A DNA stretch of 25,007 bases from a virus. The notes beneath the pieces are model-generated. The model did no database searches. It was not told the origin of the DNA and saw only the letters and a program-made list of their open reading frames with translations. The DNA lies in IMG/VR virus record IMGVR_UViG_3300005580_000020, positions 1 to 25,007 of that record; one strand, written 5' to 3'. Made by a program: the position numbers and the translations under genes. Below, in pieces: positions 19,669-25,007 of this stretch; the first letter of the stretch is position 1, and every line of letters starts with the position of its first letter.

Positions 19669-20337
19669 ATGAAACAAACAATTTGGTCAAGAGGTGAGAT
19701 TTCCATAGCAGATGAGTTAATGGAATTGGCACCTAAATTAACACAAGAATTTTTAGAGTATCACAAAGATTTTGATACAACCTTTAGTGGTGGCATTTCC
19801 TATGCCGCATCCAATCCAGAAGCAATTTTGGATGAACATGAAAAAGATGTATGGAAAGTAGAAGGTTTACGGTACTCTTTGCCGGAGAAAAACATAGAAC
19901 AAAATATGTTTTTACAACCAAAAACAAGGATGATTTTTCCAACGGCCTCATCATTAACACAAAAATATATTGCACATGTTGGTTGCAGTGGTTACAGTGT
20001 ATTAGATGCCGCAGGAATTATTAAACCTCATGTGGATATTGAGAATAGTTCACGTAAGACAGTAAGAATTCATATACCATTAATCATACCAGAAGGTGAT
20101 ATTGCTCTTGAGGTTGGTGGTATAAAACAGGATTGGTCGAACTTATTTGCATTTGATAATGCTGAATTGCATAGTGCATATAATAATACTAATAAAAGAA
20201 GGCTGATTTATATTTTAGATATATCGAGGTCATTTGTAGTTTCTAATTGGATAAATAATTATATGGGTTCGGTGGGGCCCATTCAAAAAACCACCGCCAC
20301 ACTTACACATCACAGGAGAAAACTATGTCAAACATGA
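19669..20337 (+). CDS. Aspartyl/asparaginyl hydroxylase-like 2OG oxygenase
   Basis: The ATG at 19669 gives 222 residues; an in-frame GTG at 19636 would lie in the terminator stem. Ligand candidates are His121-x-Asp123 (IIKPHVDIENS), Arg133 in TVRIHIPLI, distal His168 (FDNAELHSAYN) and Arg178. This is the order of the Asp/Asn beta-hydroxylase branch, as in the 16066 product. No Shine-Dalgarno or promoter fits between the terminator and the ATG, so expression would need terminator read-through or leaderless initiation. The last 13 bases overlap the next gene. Substrate unknown. Confidence 0.75.
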   Translation: MKQTIWSRGEISIADELMELAPKLTQEFLEYHKDFDTTFSGGISYAASNPEAILDEHEKDVWKVEGLRYSLPEKNIEQNMFLQPKTRMIFPTASSLTQKYIAHVGCSGYSVLDAAGIIKPHVDIENSSRKTVRIHIPLIIPEGDIALEVGGIKQDWSNLFAFDNAELHSAYNNTNKRRLIYILDISRSFVVSNWINNYMGSVGPIQKTTATLTHHRRKLCQT

Positions 20338-20600
20338 CACCTTTTGAAATCCGTCTTGAACTATTAAAAATGGCCAGAGACATGTTATATGATTCTTACA
20401 ACGCAGAGCGTGACCGCATATCTCAAGGCTGGCACATGCAATGCGAATCGGCAAAGTCTAAGGGTGAAACACCACCTGAACATCCGGCACTGCCAACAAT
20501 CCCCTCAGAACAAGACATTATCAACAAGGCTCATACCTTAAATGGTTTCGTGTCTAATATTTCGGTACCTGAAGTCAAGGTCACCAGAAAAACTACCTGA
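20325..20600 (+). CDS. Conserved phage protein, 91 aa
   Basis: An AGGAG site at 20313-20317 precedes the ATG. The N-terminal MTPFEIRLELLKMARDMLYD helix is a pattern I associate with a short protein conserved in T4-like phages of aquatic bacteria, continuing as a long charged helix (AERDRISQGWHMQCESAKSK). The second half is Pro-rich, then has a short beta segment (SNISVPEVKVTRK). No known function. A terminator-like hairpin follows. Confidence 0.7.
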   Translation: MSNMTPFEIRLELLKMARDMLYDSYNAERDRISQGWHMQCESAKSKGETPPEHPALPTIPSEQDIINKAHTLNGFVSNISVPEVKVTRKTT

Positions 20601-20602
20601 GG

Positions 20603-20628
20603 GTTAAAGGGGGTTTCCCCCTTTTAAC
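20603..20628 (+). terminator. Terminator-like hairpin
   Basis: GTTAAAGGGGG (20603-20613) and CCCCCTTTTAAC (20617-20628) form a strong stem with a 3-base loop and one bulge. The T-rich stretch belongs to the stem rather than a free tail, so termination efficiency is uncertain. It separates the 20325 gene from the cell wall hydrolase, whose ribosome-binding site AAGGAG follows at 20635-20640. Confidence 0.5.
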
Positions 20629-20645
20629 ACACACAAGGAGTAAAG

Positions 20646-21134
20646 ATGAGTAAATTATTATCATCTGTTTTAGTATCATTGTTAATTGTTTTTCCTATAT
20701 CATCACAACAACAAACCTTTGCGTTTGAACAAATCGTTGCACAAGACCTCGGCAAGCAAGTTCTTTGCATGGCCAAAAACATATATTATGAAGCTGCAAG
20801 TGAATCTTTTGAAGGTAAATTGGCAGTAGCACAAGTTACCATGAATCGTGCAAACAGTTCTCTATTTCCATCCAACGTATGTGATGTAGTATATCAAAAA
20901 ACAGGTAAAACATATCAATTCAGTTGGGTTGGTGAAAAGGTAAGCGAAGTCAGAAACAAATATGCATGGGAAGAATGCCTGATTGTCGCCAAAAAGGCCT
21001 TGACACAAGCAAAGTTACATGATACAATCTACAGAACGAAATCAATGTACTACCATAACACCTCGGTAAATCCAGGTTGGAAATTGAAGTACGTTGCAAA
21101 GATTGGTAACCATTTATTTTATACGAGATCCTGA
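20646..21134 (+). CDS. SleB/CwlJ-type cell wall hydrolase (secreted endolysin)
   Basis: The 162-residue protein has an N-terminal export signal (MSKLLSSVLVSLLIVFPISS, cleavage probably near residue 27). A Hydrolase_2 (SleB) domain follows, with IYYEAASESFEGKLAVAQVT, where the glutamate of the YEA motif is the likely catalytic acid. The downstream blocks NRANSSLFPSNVCDVVYQ, FSW and KIGNHLFYTRS also fit. SleB-type enzymes cleave the glycan strand of peptidoglycan. As a phage gene it is the probable lysin. The Sec-type leader means that release may not need a holin. It overlaps the gp33-like gene as TGATG. Confidence 0.82.
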   Translation: MSKLLSSVLVSLLIVFPISSQQQTFAFEQIVAQDLGKQVLCMAKNIYYEAASESFEGKLAVAQVTMNRANSSLFPSNVCDVVYQKTGKTYQFSWVGEKVSEVRNKYAWEECLIVAKKALTQAKLHDTIYRTKSMYYHNTSVNPGWKLKYVAKIGNHLFYTRS

Positions 21135-21355
21135 TGCCTACAAAGAATGAGATTAGTGAATTTAGTGACTTGATAGCCAAACTATCATATACTCTTGGTA
21201 CCACACATATGGATGCAATCATACATCATTGTGAACAGACGGGTATGGAGGTCGATGTTGCATCAACATTAGTCTCCAGTGCTCTGAAAGCCAAAATCAG
21301 AGAAGAAGCCCAAGACCTAAATCTATTGAAAAGAAGTTCTCAATTGCCCCTATGA
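21134..21355 (+). CDS. 33: gp33-like late transcription co-activator, 73 aa
   Basis: The small helical protein (SEFSDLIAKLSYTLGTTHMD, then HHCEQTGMEVDVASTLV and a LKAKIREEAQDLNLLK helix ending LP) resembles the shortened gp33 proteins of T4-like cyanophages. It also sits directly before the gp59 gene, where T4 has gene 33. gp33 links the host RNA polymerase beta-flap to the sliding clamp to activate late promoters. Identification rests on size, pattern and gene order (33-59-32). TAAATA boxes in the window fit the existence of a late system. Confidence 0.7.
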   Translation: MPTKNEISEFSDLIAKLSYTLGTTHMDAIIHHCEQTGMEVDVASTLVSSALKAKIREEAQDLNLLKRSSQLPL

Positions 21356-21960
21356 CCGAAACGACAGGATTTGAAGCGTATGCCATCTACCAAAGCATTA
21401 AACTTCATTTTACTTCTGATTCTTACGATTTTTTTCGCTATAACGGAAAAACCAACGTATCAAAGGACAACTTTGCAAATAACAAAGCCAAGTATTCCTT
21501 TTACAAGCTTTCCAGAAAATATAACGTAGATGAATTGAAGTACTTCTATATTGCCAACTTTTTGGAAACCAACGTAAATTGGATTGGTGACATATCTGGC
21601 ATTGAAGGTGAAGAAAATTACAAAAAATGGCAAAAAAGAAACCAGAGCTTGACTTATAGGTTCGAACAAGATATAATGGGTCTATTCGCAGCAACACAAT
21701 CACCTAACGAAATGTTGGTAGTTGTAGATGGACAATATCCATTGTTGTTGAGAGAGATGACTTATGGCAACATTAACATTGAGACGGTGTGTATACTTAA
21801 TAACATTATGAATTTTTTACCTATGTGGAACAAAAAGATAACAGATGATGTTATCTGGCCTACATGGAAAAGAAAAATTGAAAAGTACACACCGTTTCTT
21901 GTTTACGATAAAGATAAGTTTAAGACTATTTTAAAAGAAAGTTTGAGAGAACATGCCTAA
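21352..21960 (+). CDS. 59: gp59-like helicase-loading protein
   Basis: The 202-residue protein shares with T4 gp59 the N-terminal YxxYxxIKxHF...DSYDFFRYNGKTNVS layout, the FYKLSRKY block, the highly characteristic WIGDISG segment (about residues 76-82), the RFEQDI helix and a C-terminal FL...N..W...K...Y pattern. gp59 binds gp32-coated forked DNA and loads the replicative helicase gp41, controlling recombination-dependent replication. Start and stop overlap the neighbours by 4-8 bases. Order 33-59-32 is as in T4, apart from the HAD gene. Confidence 0.85.
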   Translation: MTETTGFEAYAIYQSIKLHFTSDSYDFFRYNGKTNVSKDNFANNKAKYSFYKLSRKYNVDELKYFYIANFLETNVNWIGDISGIEGEENYKKWQKRNQSLTYRFEQDIMGLFAATQSPNEMLVVVDGQYPLLLREMTYGNINIETVCILNNIMNFLPMWNKKITDDVIWPTWKRKIEKYTPFLVYDKDKFKTILKESLREHA

Positions 21961-22447
21961 AATTAATTGCATCTATTTGGATATGGATGGCGTTATTGCA
22001 GATTTTGAAAAGAGATATCTGGAATTGTATGGTGTAACACCACAACAAACCAGAAACAACAAAGAGTTTGGTGGTTTCTTTAATAAATTCATTGAAGGTA
22101 ACAACTTTACAACACTGGATTTGATACCTGATGCAATGGACTTAGTTCGGGCACTGCGGAATGCATTGCCACCCACTCAGATTCTATCCTCCACGGCTAG
22201 TACTGACAGGCATGAAGCAATCTCTAAACAAAAGATTCAATGGTTGGAAACGCAAGGAATTGACTTCCAACGTAACTTCGTTCCAGGTAAGGAACTAAAG
22301 AAAAGATATGCAAGAATAGATACGTTAATCATTGACGATACCGAAAGTATTATTGATGATTGGCGTGCTGCAGGTGGTGTGGCAATCTTACACAAGAATG
22401 TTGCTGACACCTTGGTCCAGTTGAAGTTTATACTTGACGAGACCTAA
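21953..22447 (+). CDS. HAD-superfamily phosphatase, 5'-nucleotidase-like
   Basis: The 164-residue protein has HAD motif I D-x-D-G-V (Asp10, Asp12 in YLDMDGVIADFE), a motif II-like SSTAST segment, a lysine near KELKKRYA and motif IV IDDTESIIDDW. A small helical cap lies between motifs I and II. The layout resembles 5'(3')-deoxyribonucleotidases, which would fit nucleotide metabolism during infection. It overlaps gp59 by 8 bases and stands between gp59 and gp32, an insertion relative to T4. Its stop overlaps the promoter region for gp32. Confidence 0.8.
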   Translation: MPKINCIYLDMDGVIADFEKRYLELYGVTPQQTRNNKEFGGFFNKFIEGNNFTTLDLIPDAMDLVRALRNALPPTQILSSTASTDRHEAISKQKIQWLETQGIDFQRNFVPGKELKKRYARIDTLIIDDTESIIDDWRAAGGVAILHKNVADTLVQLKFILDET

Positions 22448-22462
22448 ATAATATTATATAAT
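22434..22462 (+). promoter_or_regulatory. Promoter of gp32 with late-like box in the spacer
   Basis: TTGACG (22434-22439), 17 bases, TATAAT (22457-22462). The spacer contains CTAAATAA (22444-22451), the same octamer as in the tmRNA promoter spacer, and overlaps the HAD gene's stop. The gp32 ATG is at 22514 with an AGAAAGG site at 22501-22507. Confidence 0.78.
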
Positions 22463-22513
22463 GCATCATGTGGACAATCCGTTTATATTCCGTTAATACT
22501 AGAAAGGTAAATC

Positions 22514-23404
22514 ATGGTAGATTTTTCAAATCTTAAAAAGAGTTCAGGCAATCTGGACAAATTGAAATCAAAAGTGGCAGAGCTCAACGCCTCCACAGAA
22601 GGTAAGTCCGATAAAGAAAATTATTGGCGACCAGAAGTAGACAAAGCCGGCAACGGCATGGCTACAATCCGTTTTCTCCCCGCAGCAGCAGTTGATGGTG
22701 AAGATGGTCTTCCTTGGGCCAAAATCTTTGGTCATGGTTTTCAGGGACCAGGTGGTTGGCTTATTGACAACTGTTTGACAACTAAGAACCAACAATGTCC
22801 TGTATGTGAACACAACAGCAAATTGTGGAACTCAGGCATTGAAGCAAACAAGGACATTGTACGTAAACAAAAACGTAAACTGAATTACATTTGTAACGTG
22901 TATATCGTATCTGATCCTAAGCATCCAGAGAATGAAGGACAAGTTAAATTGTTCAAGTTCGGTGCCAAGATTTTTGAGAAGATTACTGGTGCGATGAATC
23001 CGGCCTTTGAAGATGAAACACCAATCAATCCGTTTGATTTGTGGAAAGGTGCCAACTTCAAGTTGCGTATCACTAAGGTTGCTGGTTATCAGAACTACGA
23101 CAAATCCGAATTCATGTCATCATCTGTATTGTTGGATGACGATGAACAGATGGAGAAAATTTGGAAGTCACAATACTCATTGACTGAGTTGACGGCTGAC
23201 AAAGAATTCAAGTCATATGATACTTTGAAATCACGTTTGGATAAAGTACTTGGTTTGAATGCTAGTGATGAAGGTGATGCTCCTCGAGCACGTACCACAG
23301 TTGAACAAGCAAGGTCTGTACTTAACAAGCCAGTTCCAGCAATTGATATTGCAGATACTGATGTTGATGATATGGAATACTTTGCCAAGTTGGCTGAAGA
23401 TTAA
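22514..23404 (+). CDS. 32: Single-stranded DNA-binding protein gp32
   Basis: The 296-residue protein matches T4 gp32 in layout. A basic N-terminal LKKSSGNL segment serves self-association. The core binds zinc through His74-x12-Cys87-x7-Cys95-x2-Cys98; T4 has His64-x12-Cys77-x9-Cys87-x2-Cys90. The FLPA and RKQKRKLNYICNVYIV segments belong to the OB fold. The acidic tail is DIADTDVDDMEYFAKLAED, which in T4 contacts other replication proteins. It coats single-stranded DNA in replication, recombination and repair and binds gp59. It has its own promoter and is followed by a strong terminator. Confidence 0.92.
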   Translation: MVDFSNLKKSSGNLDKLKSKVAELNASTEGKSDKENYWRPEVDKAGNGMATIRFLPAAAVDGEDGLPWAKIFGHGFQGPGGWLIDNCLTTKNQQCPVCEHNSKLWNSGIEANKDIVRKQKRKLNYICNVYIVSDPKHPENEGQVKLFKFGAKIFEKITGAMNPAFEDETPINPFDLWKGANFKLRITKVAGYQNYDKSEFMSSSVLLDDDEQMEKIWKSQYSLTELTADKEFKSYDTLKSRLDKVLGLNASDEGDAPRARTTVEQARSVLNKPVPAIDIADTDVDDMEYFAKLAED

Positions 23405-23426
23405 AACGATTCCCTGACCGTTTAGA

Positions 23427-23449
23427 CCCCGCCTAGTGCGGGGTTTTTT
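23427..23449 (+). terminator. Intrinsic terminator after gene 32
   Basis: CCCCGC (23427-23432), 5-base loop, GCGGGG (23438-23443), then TTTTTT (23444-23449). It stands between gene 32 and the end of the convergent minus-strand gene, whose stop is at 23452. Read from the minus strand there is no U-run after the stem, so it mainly serves the + strand. Confidence 0.9.
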
Positions 23450-23451
23450 GT

Positions 23452-24882
23452 TTATAACATCCTAGTAGAAGCAGCAATCAATTCATTATATGTTGGTTCT
23501 TCATTTCTCACCGATATTTGACTAGGCATTAATCCACTTCTTCCCTTACTGCGTGAATTCATGGCAACGTTGTTGGTTTTGGACATTCTCTCTCCAGAAT
23601 TACCTGAGTTATCCGATGGCATATTCAAGTCAACATTCGTATTTGTTAAGTTTGAAACTGGTGCAGAGGCTGGTGATGAAACTGATACCGGGGTTTTAGG
23701 AACAGGAGATTTAATTAAACCACCATCTGAATCAAACTCCTGGCCAGCTGGTGCTACAGGTACCGCTGTTTCTTTTTCTGCACCTGTAGGTGCAGCTGAT
23801 GGTACTGGTGATGCCGATTGAATACCGGCATATTCTTCAGCAGCCTTTTTCAAATCATCAGGTACCATTTGTCCCTTTAGATTCTTATAACCCATCGACT
23901 TATAATAACCTTTATCAGCAAGGAATTGGTCATATTTGTCAGCAGTGGTTTTTGGTCTTTCACCTTCTTGAATTGTTTTCAGAGCGTTTAATGCTTCTGG
24001 TGTGCCAGCTTTTGTTAATGCATTCTTAACCATTTCATCTGTGCCGGCATACATTATACCTTCATCACCTAATCCGGCCGTTATTTTTTCCCTCAAGGTT
24101 TTAACATCACCTTTTGCTGCTGCTTCATTAATTGCTTCATCATTATCTTTAAATTCTTTGATGGCATACCAAATGCCGCCGGCAACCAAAGCTGGTATTA
24201 ATAAGACGGGCCCGCCACTCAGAGCACGTAACCATTTTGCATTATCTAATCCACCGAGAAGTGACATAAAATTTGAAAGTTGATCCTTCATAGCTTTTAT
24301 TGAGGCAAGTATACCATCCAGAAAACTACGATCTCCTTCTTTTGTTGCTGTGGCACTGCCGCCACCGATTTGTTTCATTAATTTTTCAAGCGTCTTAAGT
24401 AATTCTTTATGGCGTCTGTCTTTCTCCATATTGATTTCTTCTTCACTATTCTTTGCCTGTTGTTTTAACTTTACATCATCTTCCCTATTTGATTTTAGAA
24501 ATGTAAATATTTTGGCCAATTGTTCATTGATACCTTCGTTATCACCACCACCTTTACCTTTAATTTTATCGGCAGTATTTCTCCCGCCAGTGATGTGTCT
24601 ACTTCTACCTGTAAAGTAGTCAATGTCTTTTTGGTCACGGCCAGCCATTTTACCATACAAAGCAGGCCCAAGTTTTGAACCGAATGTGAGGAATTTTACG
24701 ATGTTTAAAGGATCAAATTTCTCTTTGATACCTTTCATTCTGGCCTGAGCATTTAGTGAAATGGCCTTGCCAACAGAACCAAGTACACCCGTTTCTTTTC
24801 GAGCCAGTGTGTCAAGAAATAAATCAGAAAATTTTGTTTTTCTGATTTCTCTCGATTGTTGATAGTTTAACTTATTGGCCAT
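23452..24882 (-). CDS. Probable virion structural (tail/baseplate) protein, 476 aa
   Basis: The first clearly minus-strand gene, with a ribosome-binding AAAAGG before ATGGCC. Residues 1-100 are basic and helical (LNYQQSREIRKTKFSDLFLD). Residues 125-175 are a coiled coil rich in Lys/Glu. Residues 225-245 are a hydrophobic Gly/Ala/Pro segment (GGPVLLIPALVAGGIWYAIK) that could be a membrane-interacting helix. Residues 350-476 are low-complexity Ser/Pro/Thr/Asn. Long proteins with coiled coil, hydrophobic insert and disordered tail occur as tail or baseplate components in T4-like phages. A specific gp number is not assigned. Confidence 0.6.
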   Translation of the reverse strand: MANKLNYQQSREIRKTKFSDLFLDTLARKETGVLGSVGKAISLNAQARMKGIKEKFDPLNIVKFLTFGSKLGPALYGKMAGRDQKDIDYFTGRSRHITGGRNTADKIKGKGGGDNEGINEQLAKIFTFLKSNREDDVKLKQQAKNSEEEINMEKDRRHKELLKTLEKLMKQIGGGSATATKEGDRSFLDGILASIKAMKDQLSNFMSLLGGLDNAKWLRALSGGPVLLIPALVAGGIWYAIKEFKDNDEAINEAAAKGDVKTLREKITAGLGDEGIMYAGTDEMVKNALTKAGTPEALNALKTIQEGERPKTTADKYDQFLADKGYYKSMGYKNLKGQMVPDDLKKAAEEYAGIQSASPVPSAAPTGAEKETAVPVAPAGQEFDSDGGLIKSPVPKTPVSVSSPASAPVSNLTNTNVDLNMPSDNSGNSGERMSKTNNVAMNSRSKGRSGLMPSQISVRNEEPTYNELIAASTRML

Positions 24883-24896
24883 TTATTTGCCTTTTC

Positions 24897-25007
24897 TTAT
24901 TTTCTTAAGTGTATTGGTCCGTCTTTAACTGTTGGTGCTGTATTTGATTCACCGCCAAAAAAATTACTGAAGAACCCTCCTACAGAACTATCGGAATTTT
25001 TATTGTT
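24897..25007 (-). CDS. C-terminal end of a minus-strand gene (cut by window edge)
   Basis: The minus-strand frame is open from 25007 to a TAA at 24897-24899. The visible 36 residues include NSDSSVGGFFSNFFGGESN and end in DGPIHLRK. It lies 14 bases upstream of the 476-residue structural-like gene in the same direction, so both are likely in one operon. Too little is visible for a family call. Confidence 0.6.
   Translation of the reverse strand, partial: NNKNSDSSVGGFFSNFFGGESNTAPTVKDGPIHLRK

Overview
The window looks like part of the genome of a lytic, T4-like tailed phage (myovirus) with AT-rich DNA. Most genes are on the + strand, tightly packed, and commonly overlap by ATGA, TAATG or TGATG, which suggests translational coupling. 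Landmarks are a gp32-type single-stranded DNA-binding protein preceded by gp59-like and gp33-like genes in the T4 order, a phage PhoH-family ATPase, a CobS-like AAA+ ATPase and T4-late-promoter-like TAAATA boxes. The host is not stated by the sequence. A pqqA gene points to a PQQ-using Gram-negative bacterium, and a two-piece tmRNA recalls myoviruses of streamlined aquatic bacteria (pelagiphages and OM43 methylophages). A methylotroph of the Methylophilaceae is my best guess, at moderate to low confidence.

Layout. 1-4988: tail of an SPFH/Band 7 protein, a CobS-like AAA+ ATPase and a run of small, mostly unknown genes, several with membrane segments and one a lipoprotein. 5039-7820: a metallophosphoesterase, a zinc-motif protein, a short GalE-like epimerase and an unknown conserved protein. 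7822-10331: more small phage genes. 10282-19036: PhoH; a radical SAM-SPASM enzyme followed directly by a protein with a striking Asn/Cys-rich segment; two small tandem paralogues; four proteins with 2-oxoglutarate/Fe(II) oxygenase-like His-x-Asp/Glu...His...Arg signatures; a second radical SAM protein with a degenerate cobalamin-binding-like N-terminus; and a PD-(D/E)XK exonuclease. 19033-19667: a compact transcription unit with a perfect sigma-70 promoter, a circularly permuted two-piece tmRNA whose spacer carries a 42-codon ORF, a 24-codon pqqA and an intrinsic terminator. 19669-23404: a fifth oxygenase-like protein, a secreted SleB-type cell wall hydrolase, gp33, gp59, a HAD phosphatase and gp32. 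A terminator at 23427-23449 separates these from minus-strand genes (23452-25007) that look like virion structural genes.

How they may work together. Replication and late-transcription functions (gp32, gp59, gp33, exonuclease, PhoH) form the conserved core. Two accessory blocks stand out. One is a possible peptide/protein-modification cassette (radical SAM-SPASM, Asn/Cys-rich protein, several 2OG-oxygenase-like proteins, second radical SAM). The other is the tmRNA-ORF42-tmRNA-pqqA transcript, which combines ribosome rescue with supply of the precursor peptide of PQQ, the cofactor of methanol and glucose dehydrogenases. The functional links are inference. The motifs, gene order and RNA architecture can be read in the sequence.
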